A stretch of DNA of 64,000 nt from positions 3,523,501 through 3,587,500 of the forward strand of contig NZ_CP017476.1 in the NCBI RefSeq assembly GCF_001761385.1. Direction: 5' to 3'. Positions 24,375-33,321 of this stretch are shown in pieces. The DNA comes from Hydrogenophaga crassostreae. Lineage in GTDB: Bacteria > Pseudomonadota > Gammaproteobacteria > Burkholderiales > Burkholderiaceae_C. Both the position numbers and the translations under genes were made by a program. Below the pieces are notes generated by a model. That model had not been told where the DNA came from, did not search any database, and was given only the letters and a program-made list of their open reading frames with translations. Numbering within the stretch: the first letter of the stretch is position 1; each line of letters opens with the position of its first letter.

Positions 24375-25646
24375 TCAGGCGTCGAAGCGGCCTGGCTGGT
24401 AACGCTCGACCGTCAGTCCGCTCATATCGATATCGGTGGGGCGGCCCGAGATCAGGTCGGCCATTACGCGACCGGTACCCGCTGCCATGGTCCAGCCCAG
24501 GGTACCGTGGCCGGTTGCCAGGTACAGGCCATTGACATGGGTACCGCCAAGCACCGGCGTACCGTCGGGCGTCATCGGGCGCAGGCCACACCAGAACTCG
24601 GCCTTGGACACATCGCCCCCGGTGGGAAACAGGTCGCTCACCACGTGGTTGAGAGTGTCGCGCCGCGCCTCGCGCAACTTCGTGCTGAAGCCCGCCAGCT
24701 CCGCCGTGCCGCCCACGCGGATGCGGTCACCCAGGCGCGTCACAGCCACCTTGTGCGTCTCGTCCATGATGGTCGACTCTGGCGCACCCGCCGCGTCGGT
24801 GATCGGCACGGTGATCGAATAGCCTTTGACCGGGTACACCGGTATGTCGATGCCGAGGGGCTTGAGCATCATTGGTGAATAGCTGCCCAGTGCCACCAGA
24901 CAGGCATCGGCGGTCAAGGTGCCAGCGCTGGTGCGCACGCCCGTGAACTTGCCTCCACTGGTTTCGATGCCGTCGATGCTGGTGTCGAAGCGAAACTGAA
25001 CCCCAAGCTCGGCCGCCCGCTCTGCGATGCCCTGGGTGAACTTGAAACAATCGCCGGTCTCGTCACCAGGCAGGCGCAGCGCGCCGACGAACTTTTCCTT
25101 CACCAGAGCCAGTGCGGGCTCATAGCGGCAGTAACCCTCGCGGTCGAGCACCTCGAAAGGCACACCGTACTGCTGCAAAATTTCAATGTCTTTGCCCGTG
25201 CCATCGACCTGCTTCTGGGTACGAAACAATTGCAGCGTGCCCTGGGTTCGCTGGTCGTACTGAATGCCGGTTTCGGTGCGCAGTTCGGCCAGACAGTCGC
25301 GGCTGTATTCGGCCAGACGCACCATGCGCCCCTTGTTGGTGCGGTAGCGCGCCTCGGTGCAGTTGCGCAACATCTGGGCACCCCAGCGCCACATGGCCAT
25401 GTCCAGCATCGGCCAGACCACCAGGGGGCTGTGGTGCATCAGCATCCACTTGACGGCCTTCATCGGCACACCCGGCCCAGCCCACGGAGCCGAATAGCCA
25501 GGCGATACTTCTCCCGCATTGGCGTGGCTGGTCTCCAGCGCCGGGCCCGGCTGGCGTTCAACCACCGTGACCTGATGGCCGGCTTTTGCCAGGTAATACG
25601 CTGTGGTGGTGCCGATCACGCCGCTGCCCAGGATAAGTATGTTCAT
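24375..25646 (-). CDS. dadA: D-amino acid dehydrogenase small subunit-like FAD oxidoreductase
   Basis: A 423-residue FAD-dependent DAO-fold enzyme. The N-terminal Rossmann motif ILGSGVIGTTTAYYLAKAG and the following VVERQPGPALETSHANAGEVSPGYSAPWAGPG are characteristic of DadA. The C-terminal GLRPMTPDGTPVLGG and GHGTLGWTMAAGTG close the FAD site. It oxidises D-amino acids (D-alanine in E. coli) to 2-oxo acids, feeding electrons to the respiratory chain. ATG 25646 gives a standard length; MGKTG could extend it by five residues. No racemase gene adjoins it. Confidence 0.88.
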   Translation of the reverse strand: MNILILGSGVIGTTTAYYLAKAGHQVTVVERQPGPALETSHANAGEVSPGYSAPWAGPGVPMKAVKWMLMHHSPLVVWPMLDMAMWRWGAQMLRNCTEARYRTNKGRMVRLAEYSRDCLAELRTETGIQYDQRTQGTLQLFRTQKQVDGTGKDIEILQQYGVPFEVLDREGYCRYEPALALVKEKFVGALRLPGDETGDCFKFTQGIAERAAELGVQFRFDTSIDGIETSGGKFTGVRTSAGTLTADACLVALGSYSPMMLKPLGIDIPVYPVKGYSITVPITDAAGAPESTIMDETHKVAVTRLGDRIRVGGTAELAGFSTKLREARRDTLNHVVSDLFPTGGDVSKAEFWCGLRPMTPDGTPVLGGTHVNGLYLATGHGTLGWTMAAGTGRVMADLISGRPTDIDMSGLTVERYQPGRFDA

Positions 25647-26104
25647 GCCGGTTTTCCCCATGTGGTTTGCCCCTCCGTTGCCGAACTGGCCTGCAGGGAT
25701 GCGCATCCACAATGTACAGGCAACCCCGCCACGCGCGCATCAGAACAGGCGGTAACGCAGGGCATAAGGCGGGCTTCTGGAGCGCATGAACGCTTGTACA
25801 CAACGGGTTGCGCTGCCGCAAAAGAACAGCAAATGCGCTGGCTCAAGCGACGTAACCGGCGAAAGGGCTGGACGTGCTGTTCGTCAGGTGCACCGGCACA
25901 TGCCGGGACGGCATGCCACCACTGAATCACCGGCGGTCAAGCCTGGTCTGCATACGCGGCCCTTCGCGGAAGTGCCCGAGCCAAGGCATGCCGTTGGCGT
26001 TCACCGTTGGAGTCGCCGCTGCAGCCGAAGCGCCCAAGCGTCGTTCCTCGCTTGGGTTCGCAGCAACGACGATTCAGGCCGGGCTGCGCCAGAATGGCGC
26101 CCTC
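25647..26104. other. Intergenic stretch with two hairpins, no gene
   Basis: No coding sequence was recognised. Two inverted repeats are visible: CCCAAGCG-N8-CGCTTGGG (26033-26056) and GCGCCA-GAA-TGGCGC just after the acetyltransferase stop (about 26089-26103). Either could end transcription of the GNAT gene; neither has a strong T tract. Confidence 0.45.
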
Positions 26105-26551
26105 TTACGAACCTGGAAGCGCCATAAAGAAGCGCTCCGGGGTGCTCGCCGTGACCCGAAAGCCCAACTTTTCATAGAAAGATCTGGCAGGATTCACGGC
26201 AAGCAGGCGAAGGCAGACCGGAATCGAACGGGCTTGGGCTTCCTGCGCCAAGTCGACGATCAACACCCGTCCGATGCCTTTGCGCTGGTATGCAGGCAAG
26301 ATGAGAAGCTGCTCGAGCTGGATATGGGTCTGCAGACGTTCCACCACCACCAAGCCAGCAGGTTGCTCAGCCACCTCAGTGATCTGTGCTGCATTCGAGC
26401 AGGACAACTTGGCCGCCTCATGTCGAACGCGTGAACCATCCCACCGACCCCAGGTTGCGATCACGTGCTCACGCATCGTTTCTTCAATTGTTGAAAAGAC
26501 AAATGGGGCATCGATTGCAGCGGATGGGCGCAACGAAAATGTGGTGTCCAT
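26105..26551 (-). CDS. GNAT-family N-acetyltransferase
   Basis: A 148-residue acetyltransferase. The acetyl-CoA loop is LLILPAYQRKGIGRVLI (Q/RxxGxG/A motif) and the last conserved strand is NPARSFYEKLGFRV. The substrate is unknown. It stands alone between dadA and the DUF2894 cluster. Confidence 0.85.
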   Translation of the reverse strand: MDTTFSLRPSAAIDAPFVFSTIEETMREHVIATWGRWDGSRVRHEAAKLSCSNAAQITEVAEQPAGLVVVERLQTHIQLEQLLILPAYQRKGIGRVLIVDLAQEAQARSIPVCLRLLAVNPARSFYEKLGFRVTASTPERFFMALPGS

Positions 26552-26617
26552 TGGCGGTCTGACGAAACGCCCGGAACAACCTGGCTACGGCCACCCGGGG
26601 GCATCTATGAAAAGTTG

Positions 26618-27373
26618 TCACTTCCTTGGCTTGCCGTTTTTCAACGACCGGCCTTTACCCGCAGGCTGCTTCAACTGCCCATATGCCTGATCCAGCCACA
26701 ACAGCGATTCGGTGTGGCCCATGAACCGGCGCAGGTAGTCGGGCGACAGCTCGCGCATGAGGGCAAGTGTTCGCAACACGAGGTTGTGGGCGTTGAGCGG
26801 GCCGGCATTTTCCGGCGCACGAATCGCGGCCTGATCCACTTCGGTTTCGGCGCTGATTCGGGCCCAGGTTTCACGAAAGCGCACGGCGCTCTTGAGGTCT
26901 TGCGGGCGGGTCTGAGCCATCAAACCACCCGGTGCGCGGCTGCCAGCAATTTCGGGCAAGGACGACACCGTTTGAATGTGTTGGTTGAGTTGGCCGAGCA
27001 AGGACAGCGGCGCTGCGCGGGAGGTGGTTTCTGCCTGAACTGTGGACCTTGGCTTGCGCAGCGCCGGGGCAAAAGGAAGCGCAGCGACGCTCCCGGCGCG
27101 CTCGGCTGCCACATCGTTTGCCTCGTCCGCGACGGCTTCAGCGATGACTTCACTGTCCACAACGCCACCCAACGATTTCAACGCCTCGGCCAACTTGCCT
27201 TGCAACACCTTTTGAACCGCAGGCGGCGCAGCCTGAAGACGCCGGACCAAGGCTTCCATGTAATGCAGGCGCACAGGGTCTGGCCGCGCCTCGACAGCGC
27301 AGCGCAACGCTTCGACCTGGGCGAGCAAACCGTCCAGATCCAAGGCCGCGGAACCCTGTACCACTTCGCTCAT
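26618..27373 (-). CDS. DUF2894 protein, last gene of the motor-like cluster
   Basis: A 251-residue soluble protein of the DUF2894 family. It has a helical N-terminus (LLAQVEALRCAVEARPDPVRLHYMEA), an Ala/Pro-rich middle and a conserved C-terminal helical domain (VRFRETWARISAETEVDQAA and PENAGPLNAHNLVLRTLAL, then YLRRFMGHTESLLWLDQAYG). The end is very basic (KGRSLKNGKPRK). Its start overlaps the stop of the OmpA-like gene by four bases. Function unknown; by position it is a candidate cytoplasmic partner or effector of the DUF802/OmpA motor. Confidence 0.82.
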   Translation of the reverse strand: MSEVVQGSAALDLDGLLAQVEALRCAVEARPDPVRLHYMEALVRRLQAAPPAVQKVLQGKLAEALKSLGGVVDSEVIAEAVADEANDVAAERAGSVAALPFAPALRKPRSTVQAETTSRAAPLSLLGQLNQHIQTVSSLPEIAGSRAPGGLMAQTRPQDLKSAVRFRETWARISAETEVDQAAIRAPENAGPLNAHNLVLRTLALMRELSPDYLRRFMGHTESLLWLDQAYGQLKQPAGKGRSLKNGKPRK

Positions 27374-28077
27374 CGGCCGATGGCTTTCCCGGCAGGTTTG
27401 CCGGCAGCGTCCGCACCCGATTGAACAGTCGCCGTGCGCGGCACCGGCGCCATCTCCACCCGCCGGTTTTGTGCCCTGCCCTGCGCATCCTCGTTGGAGG
27501 CCACGGGCTGTTCGGCGCCGAAGGCAGCGCTGAACACCTGAGCGCGCGGCATGCCTTCGGCGATGAGCGAGCGGGTCACATTGAGTGCGCGCTGGGCGGA
27601 GAGCTCCAGGTTGTCCTTGAAATGCAGGTTGCCTTCCTGGATCGGGCGATCGTCGGTGAAGCCGCTGACCATGAGCATCTGCCCGGTCTCGCTCAAATAC
27701 ACCTGCAAAGGCGGCACAAGGCTCTTGAGCAACAACCGGCCTTCTTCGCGCAATTCGTCAGAATTGAGATCAAACAGCACGCTGCCACTGATGCCGATGC
27801 GGCCATTGTTGAGCGTGACGCGGCCCGATTGCAGCGGGATGGCCAGCGCCTTTTCCAGCGCCATGCGCCGGGCTTCTTCCTGGTGGCGCTTTTCAATTTC
27901 CGTTTGCAGGCTGGTCACCAGATCCATCTGCATGGCGAGCACCGAAATCAGGATGAGCACAAACGCGCCCACCACACCGGCCATCAGGTCACCGAACACC
28001 GCCCACACGGGCGCGGCCTGCTCCACGCCATCGTCTTCGCTGCTGTTGGCATTGGCTTCGAACTCCGCACCGATCAT
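27370..28077 (-). CDS. MotB/ZorB-like OmpA-domain membrane protein
   Basis: A 235-residue protein with one N-terminal membrane helix (LMAGVVGAFVLILISVLAM, residues 31-49) preceded by Asp30 in VFGDLMAG, the position of the ion-carrying Asp of MotB. A coiled stretch follows, then a C-terminal OmpA peptidoglycan-binding domain: SGFTDDRPIQ, NLELSAQRALNVTRSLI and QGRAQNRRVEM. This is the layout of the stator and Zorya B subunits: membrane ion site plus cell-wall anchor. It overlaps both neighbouring genes by four bases. It presumably forms a complex with the DUF802 protein. Confidence 0.88.
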   Translation of the reverse strand: MIGAEFEANANSSEDDGVEQAAPVWAVFGDLMAGVVGAFVLILISVLAMQMDLVTSLQTEIEKRHQEEARRMALEKALAIPLQSGRVTLNNGRIGISGSVLFDLNSDELREEGRLLLKSLVPPLQVYLSETGQMLMVSGFTDDRPIQEGNLHFKDNLELSAQRALNVTRSLIAEGMPRAQVFSAAFGAEQPVASNEDAQGRAQNRRVEMAPVPRTATVQSGADAAGKPAGKAIGR

Positions 28078-30731
28078 GCGGCACTCCCACCGGCGGCGGC
28101 TTTGGCGCTGCTACCTCGCAGGCGACGCAGGTCTTCCACAATGCCCTGTTGCGAGCTGATGCTCAGGTCGATCACTTCGCGCGCTTGAGCCACGTAGTAG
28201 GCCAACTGCTCGTCGCTGCGCGCCATGTTCTGCGAGATCGCGCCTTCGATGTTTTGCAGCTTGTCGACCAGCTTCTGGTTGGACTCGCTGAACAGTTGAA
28301 CACCATGGTGAAAGGCTTCGCCCAGGCTGGCCAGCTCGGCGGCGCTGCCGGCCACCTGCGCGGCCACTTCGTTGGTGTTGCTGGCCTGGGTTTCCAGCGT
28401 GGCACTGAATTGCTGGCTCACCTGGTCGAGCACGCTGGTGGCCGAGGTCACCAGCGATTCGATGGCAGCGCGCTGTTCGCCCGTGGCGTGTTCCACGCTT
28501 TGCAGCAGTGTGCCCAGGTTGCCCACCAGGGCTGTGCGCTCTTGCAGCGCGAGGTTGTCGCGCTCGGTGAGGTGGCTCATTTCCTGGCGCAGCTGCGCGA
28601 TCACTTCGGCCGCGGCCTTGGGCGCCTCGGAGGCCGTTTCCAGCAAGCGCGTCATCGGCGCCTCCAGCGCCTCGCCCAGCGTGGCCAGGTGGCTGGCCAT
28701 GGCGGTTTGCAATTCGCCTAGGCGGTTGACCGCCGCTTCGCCGCGCTGGTCTTCTTCGCGGCGCAGGGTCTGCAACTGGGTGGTCAATCCGTCTTGCCAG
28801 TCGGCCAGGCGCGACACGGCCGATTCGCCGCGCGCGCTTTCCTCCGTGCGCAAAGCGGCCAACTCACTGCGCCACAGCCCGGCGAGCTGGTCCATGCGCT
28901 CGCCTTGCTCGGCAGCCCACTGGGCTTCGGCCTCGCTGCGCGCTTGCACCAGTGCTTCGGATGTGGCCAGCAGGCGCGACATCTCTTCTTGCGTCTGCCG
29001 CGCCTGCTCGGTGGCGCTTTGCTGGATGGCGGCGGCCGCCTGCGCCAGCGCCTGGCCCACGGCCTGTTGTTGTGCCAGGTTCTGGCTGCCCACCGTCTGC
29101 CATTCGCTTTGCAGCCCGGCGGCCATGGTCTGCAGGGCTTGTGTCCATGTGGCCTGCTTTTGCTGCTCCGCCTGGGCATGATCGGCCTGCGACTGGTTCA
29201 TGGCCTGGCCCACGTTGGCCAGCAAGGCGCTGGCGCGCTGCTCGAAGCTATCGCTGAATCCGGTAAGGGCCTCGCCCAAGCGGGCCACCATCTGCTCGCT
29301 GCCCATGGCCTGGGATTGCAGGGTCTGCAGCCAGGCTGCCTGTTTGCCCTGCTCGGCTTCGGCCTGTTCGCGGCGCACGCGCTCCATGGCGTCGCCCATG
29401 CTGGAAAGCAAGGCGCTCGTGCGCTGCTCGAAAGTGTTGCTGAAACCCGCGAGGGTTTCACTCAGCTGGCCGACCATGGCCTCGCTGGCCGCCGCTTGCG
29501 ATTGCAGCGTCAACGCCCAGGCGGCCTGCTTGTTTTGCTCGGCGAGGGCTTGTTCGCTTTGCTGGCGGCCCATCGCTTCGCTCACGTTGCCCAGCAGCGC
29601 CTGGCTGCGTTGCTCCAGCGTTTCATTGAACCCGACCAGGGCCAGACCCAGACCGCTCACCAGCTCGGTGTTGGTATGGGCCTGGGTGTCGAGCGCCTGC
29701 TTCCAGGTGTCGGCGACCGCACCGGTGGTGGCGCTGAATTCGCTGGACAGGCCTTTCAACTGCGCCTGCACCGACTCGCTCACCTGCCCATGCAGACGCG
29801 TCGATTCCTCGGCAATCGCTTTCATGGCCGACTCCACAACGGGCTGGATGGTTTCGCCCGCGATGCGCGCACTCGCGGTGAGGCTTTCCTGCAGCGACAA
29901 GGCCACGGTCTGACCCAGGCCGGTGTAGGCCGCCGCGGTCTCTTTGTGGAACTGGTCCTGGCGGCTCACCAGCTGGGTGTCGAGCTGCTGGCCGCGTTGC
30001 TCCATCTGGGTCATCAGGGCCTGCAACTGGTCCACCACGGCGGGCAAGGCGCTGGCCTGGGCCTGCATGGCAGCAAACGACGCGTTGCGCTGGAACGCCA
30101 GTGTGAACGGGTGGAACACGGTGGCGATGCGCGCGTCGAGAACGCGAACCACTTCCAGCCGTTCGCGGCGGCTCAGCGCCGACATGAGACCCAGCATCGC
30201 CGAAGTGGCCACACCGGCCACCGAAGTACCGAACGCAAAACCCAGACCCTTGATGGGTGCGGCCAGCGCAGAGCGAATGGCAGCCAGATCGGCCGACCCT
30301 TCGAGCGCGAACACCGCGCCCTTGAAGGTCACGACCATGCCCAGGAAAGTGCCCAGCATGCCGAGCATGACCAGCAGGCCGATCAGGTATGGCGTGATCG
30401 ACAGACCGGGCAAGGCCGCGCGCTCACCCTCGATGCGCTGGCGCACGGCATGTTGCAGCGCCTGGGGCACGGAAGGCAGCCAGTCGCCGAGTTGGTGCAG
30501 GGGTTCGGGCACCTGGGCCAATGCGGTGGCCAGACCGTTCGTGAGGCTTCGGTAGCGGCGTACCTCCAGCGCCCCCGCGAGGTAGGCGACCGCGATGGCG
30601 AAGGTCATGGCCAGGGCAATGTGGCTCGTGCCCACGAACCCGGCGCCCACCCAGAGGATGGCGGCCAGGCCCAGCGCGAACGCGACCAGAAGGGCGACCT
30701 TGTGAAGTGTTGAGTTGCTGGTGCTGTTCAT
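28074..30731 (-). CDS. DUF802 protein: MotA/TolQ/ExbB-like channel with a long coiled-coil tail
   Basis: An 885-residue protein. The first 190 residues hold four hydrophobic segments (about 11-32, 37-56, 114-138, 160-186). The last two show the MotA/TolQ/ExbB signature: GMLGTFLGMVVTFKGAV and GLGFAFGTSVAGVATSAMLG. The remaining 690 residues are Gln/Ala/Glu-rich coiled coil including three 62-residue repeats (358-543), as expected for DUF802. With the co-encoded MotB-like protein it should form a proton- or sodium-driven envelope motor with a large cytoplasmic tail, closely matching ZorA architecture. Whether it serves defence or cell biology is unknown. Confidence 0.85.
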   Translation of the reverse strand: MNSTSNSTLHKVALLVAFALGLAAILWVGAGFVGTSHIALAMTFAIAVAYLAGALEVRRYRSLTNGLATALAQVPEPLHQLGDWLPSVPQALQHAVRQRIEGERAALPGLSITPYLIGLLVMLGMLGTFLGMVVTFKGAVFALEGSADLAAIRSALAAPIKGLGFAFGTSVAGVATSAMLGLMSALSRRERLEVVRVLDARIATVFHPFTLAFQRNASFAAMQAQASALPAVVDQLQALMTQMEQRGQQLDTQLVSRQDQFHKETAAAYTGLGQTVALSLQESLTASARIAGETIQPVVESAMKAIAEESTRLHGQVSESVQAQLKGLSSEFSATTGAVADTWKQALDTQAHTNTELVSGLGLALVGFNETLEQRSQALLGNVSEAMGRQQSEQALAEQNKQAAWALTLQSQAAASEAMVGQLSETLAGFSNTFEQRTSALLSSMGDAMERVRREQAEAEQGKQAAWLQTLQSQAMGSEQMVARLGEALTGFSDSFEQRASALLANVGQAMNQSQADHAQAEQQKQATWTQALQTMAAGLQSEWQTVGSQNLAQQQAVGQALAQAAAAIQQSATEQARQTQEEMSRLLATSEALVQARSEAEAQWAAEQGERMDQLAGLWRSELAALRTEESARGESAVSRLADWQDGLTTQLQTLRREEDQRGEAAVNRLGELQTAMASHLATLGEALEAPMTRLLETASEAPKAAAEVIAQLRQEMSHLTERDNLALQERTALVGNLGTLLQSVEHATGEQRAAIESLVTSATSVLDQVSQQFSATLETQASNTNEVAAQVAGSAAELASLGEAFHHGVQLFSESNQKLVDKLQNIEGAISQNMARSDEQLAYYVAQAREVIDLSISSQQGIVEDLRRLRGSSAKAAAGGSAA
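29103..29660 (-). repeat. Three tandem 186-bp repeats within the DUF802 gene
   Basis: Three consecutive 62-residue units (residues 358-419, 420-481, 482-543) share the pattern GF-x3-EQR-x2-ALL-x4-AM and later E-Q-x-KQA-x-W. They extend the cytoplasmic coiled coil in register, like a ruler. They have diverged enough that slippage is unlikely to be recent. Confidence 0.75.
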
Positions 30732-30755
30732 GTTGTGGAGTGACTCAATAGGTAA

Positions 30756-31538
30756 TCAGTGGCCGCTGCTTTGCAGGGCCTCGGCCATGCCGGCAATGGG
30801 TTGCAGCCGCAGATCAAGCTCGGCCAACAAAGCCTGTTCAAACTCGGCGGCCAGCTGGACCAGCCAGGTGGGTTGTTGTGAAGGGTTCGGCACTTCGCCG
30901 AACAAGGTTTCGGCGTCTGCAGCGGCCTCGGCGGTGGCCTGGCGGCGCAAATGCTCAAAACGCTTTTTGAGAAAAGCAGGCACGGTGGACAACAGGTGTT
31001 GCTCGCGCCCGCCCAGCATCTTGTCCATCACGCCATCGAGCGCGGCCAGTTGGGCCAGCTCGGGCGACGCTTGGGAAAGCACCTCACGGGCGTGGGAGCG
31101 CAAGGCATCCACGCTCATTTCCATGCGCCGCTGTTGCTCACCATAGCGCTGGTGCAGCATGGCGAATTCAGCGGCAGGGTCGAGCGGCATCACGGGCGCG
31201 GGCACCGCCCCATGGGAAGAATGGTCGGCCCTGCCCCGCCCGGGCAAAGCCGGCTCCACCGTGGTGATCGATTGGGTGAGCGTGGCGCGCACGCGCGAAA
31301 GCTCTTCGGCCAGCGACTGCGGGTCAATGGACGCGGACGGCGCGGGCCTGGTCTTTTGAGCGGAAGGAATGGCCTGCAACGCGGTGCGCAGCGTGATCGA
31401 GTCGGCCACGCTCAACCAGGCGCCCAAGCGTTCGGCGAAGTCCTGCCCGGAAGGCGCAGCCGCGCCCACACCCGAGCCCTCGCTGAGCTGGCGCACCAGA
31501 GTGGACCGTGTGGCCGATCGATTGAGACTTCCGCGCAA
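30756..31538 (-). CDS. DUF3348 protein, first gene of the motor-like cluster
   Basis: A protein of about 260 residues matching DUF3348: STLVRQLSEG and FAERLGAWLSVADSITLRTAL near the N-terminus, then an Ala/Pro-rich linker and a helical C-terminal part (EFAMLHQRYGEQQRRMEMSV, LAALDGVMDKMLGGREQHLL, KKRFEHLRRQA). No good ATG lies near the homologous start, so TTG 31538 is proposed; the true start is uncertain. It ends 24 bp before the DUF802 gene. Function unknown; it is consistently a soluble partner in this cluster. Confidence 0.75.
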   Translation of the reverse strand: MRGSLNRSATRSTLVRQLSEGSGVGAAAPSGQDFAERLGAWLSVADSITLRTALQAIPSAQKTRPAPSASIDPQSLAEELSRVRATLTQSITTVEPALPGRGRADHSSHGAVPAPVMPLDPAAEFAMLHQRYGEQQRRMEMSVDALRSHAREVLSQASPELAQLAALDGVMDKMLGGREQHLLSTVPAFLKKRFEHLRRQATAEAAADAETLFGEVPNPSQQPTWLVQLAAEFEQALLAELDLRLQPIAGMAEALQSSGH

Positions 31539-31745
31539 AAACGTTCCCGGCGCCCCGCTGGGGAGCGCAAATGTGATGTGTAAAAGAATGAAAACCCGCA
31601 GGGAATTCCCAGCGGAATGCCCCAAAAACGACAGCCAGGCCATCGGCCAGCCACCCGACAAAGGCGAAACGCTGTGGCAAGCCAATGGCGTTGGGGTCGG
31701 GTTTTCAGCTTGTGTCCGGCAGTTTCACGCCAAAGCCCCCATTTC

Positions 31746-32155
31746 AGGCGGTATTGACGCGGTACTGTGGCCGGGTTCCCGTCGCGCCCGTCGGCCAGTT
31801 TGGAACACCTTTGATTATCCCTTGACCAGACGGCCCCTTCCTCCGGCCCAAGAACGGAGGTCGTGCAGCCGCAGGGTGTGTTGTGGACCCCCCAGCCCTA
31901 GCACGGGCCAGCGGCCTGATGCCTTCGTACCAGACCAAACGCGCACACCCGTCCGAAGCGCTCTGCACGAGCCCCTCATTGGCGACTCTCCACACAGCCA
32001 AGGGAAATCCCTCACGCCTTTCACTAATAAATCCGTTAACGTATGCATTGATAGATCGACAGATCACATCCTTCCAGCCTTCCGGGATCGACACCGAGTT
32101 GACCGCCGCAGGTGTTGCGCAGACCCGCACCGAGTGCGTGCTGGCCACCCGATCG
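31746..32155 (+). repeat. Duplicated segment, copy A
   Basis: About 410 bp that aligns along its whole length with 45265-45682 in the same orientation. Both begin AGGCGGTATTGACGC and end CTGGCCACCCGATCG. Identity is roughly three quarters by eye. It contains the operator-like sequence TTAACGTATGCATTGA (32036-32051) and the remnant of an SMP-30 gene start. It now lies directly upstream of an aldo/keto reductase gene. Confidence 0.85.
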
Positions 32156-32160
32156 CGCGC
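32060..32160 (+). pseudogene. 5' remnant of an SMP-30/gluconolactonase gene
   Basis: Encodes QITSFQPSGIDTELTAAGVA and TECVLATRS in one frame, nearly identical to the first 30 codons of the intact gene at 45578, then homology ends. The start codon is destroyed (ATTAATG has become ATTGATA). It is the coding part of duplicated copy A and is untranslated leader or spacer for the following aldo/keto reductase. Confidence 0.8.
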
Positions 32161-32208
32161 TCACATCGATTCCCTGGCTTTTTGCAATGCAACCGCCCGA
32201 GGAACCCC

Positions 32209-33240
32209 ATGAAATCAACAACCTGCACACCGCTGGGCGACAGCGGCCTGAAGGTGTCGCGCCTGTGGCTAGGCACCATGACCTTCGGTGATCGCACGGA
32301 CGAGCCCGAAGCCGCCAGCATCGTTGACGCCGCCATGGATGCGGGTATCAACGCCATCGATACCGCCGACTCCTATGTACAAGGCGAGTCCGAGCGCATC
32401 ACTGGTCGGTTGATCGCACAACGCCGCGACCATTGGGTGCTGGCCACGAAACTGGCCAATCCCACGGGCAAAGGGCCGAACGACAGTGGCACTTCGCGGC
32501 GCCACGTGTTGCAGGCTGTCAACGCCAGCCTGCAACGTCTGGGCACCGACTGGATCGACTTGCTGTACCTGCACCGCGATGATCAAAGCACCCCGATGGC
32601 CGAAACCGCCAGCGCAATGGGACGGTTGATTGCCGACGGCAAGATCCGCTACTGGGGCGTGTCGAACTTTCGTGGCTGGCGCATCGCACGCCTGGTCGAA
32701 ACCTGCCGCGCGATGGGTGTACCGCCCCCCATCGCCTGTCAGAGTCCCTACCACGCCATGTCGCGCGGCATCGAAGTCGAGGTGTTGCCATGCTGCGCGC
32801 AGTACGGTCTGGGCGTGGTGGGCTATAGCCCATTGGCACGCGGCGTGCTCAGCGCCAAGTACCAGACCGATGCACCGCCGCCCCCCGGATCGCGTGCGGC
32901 AAACAACGATCGGCGCCTGATGCAAACCGAGTTCCGCCGCGAATCGATGTTGCTCGCAGAGCAGGCTGCCGCTTACGCGCAGCAGCGTGGTGTGCCGCTG
33001 AGCCAGCTGGCGCTGGGCTGGGTGTTCAACAACCGATTGATCAACAGTCTGATCGGCGGGCCGCGCACGCTGGCGCAGTGGCAAGACTACCTGAGCGCGA
33101 TCGGCCAGCCATTCAGCGCCGAAGACGAAGCCTTCTTCGATTCGCTGGTGCCGGCAGGCCATGCATCGACCCCCGGTTACACCGACCCGCAATACCCGGT
33201 GACCGGACGGGTGCCGGCTGTCGGGGGCAATGAAAGCTGA
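32209..33240 (+). CDS. Aldo/keto reductase
   Basis: A 343-residue NADPH-dependent aldo/keto reductase. The catalytic tetrad is visible: Asp and Tyr in AIDTADSYVQG, Lys in VLATKLANP and His in DLLYLHRDDQ. The NADP site uses YSPLARGVLS and the C-terminal GPRTLAQWQDYL. ATG 32209 has the SD GAGGAA; the open frame runs further upstream through the duplicated segment but without homology. It carries in its leader a copy of the sugar-acid operon's control region, so it may share its GntR control. The substrate, probably a sugar aldehyde, is unknown. Confidence 0.9.
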   Translation: MKSTTCTPLGDSGLKVSRLWLGTMTFGDRTDEPEAASIVDAAMDAGINAIDTADSYVQGESERITGRLIAQRRDHWVLATKLANPTGKGPNDSGTSRRHVLQAVNASLQRLGTDWIDLLYLHRDDQSTPMAETASAMGRLIADGKIRYWGVSNFRGWRIARLVETCRAMGVPPPIACQSPYHAMSRGIEVEVLPCCAQYGLGVVGYSPLARGVLSAKYQTDAPPPPGSRAANNDRRLMQTEFRRESMLLAEQAAAYAQQRGVPLSQLALGWVFNNRLINSLIGGPRTLAQWQDYLSAIGQPFSAEDEAFFDSLVPAGHASTPGYTDPQYPVTGRVPAVGGNES

Positions 33241-33288
33241 AGCCACCGCCGTAACCAGCATTTCCAATGCACCATGAACCCCATTGAC

Positions 33289-33321
33289 GGGCACTTGCCT
33301 GTGCGCCTTGCACAGGTGCCC
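33289..33321 (+). terminator. Bulged hairpin after the aldo/keto reductase
   Basis: GGGCA, a CTTG bulge, CCTGTGC, loop GCCTT, then GCACAGG and TGCCC give 12 base pairs. It starts 49 bp after the stop codon. Only a short T-rich tail follows (TTCATCCTAC). Confidence 0.5.

Noticed and set aside
28794..30713. Long plus-strand open frame opposite the DUF802 gene
   Set aside because: Leu/Gly/His/Gln-rich antisense of a coiled-coil gene; no start signal or homology.
31369..32208. In-frame upstream extension of the aldo/keto reductase
   Set aside because: The extension runs antisense through the DUF3348 gene and through duplicated promoter DNA; homology begins at ATG 32209 after GAGGAA.
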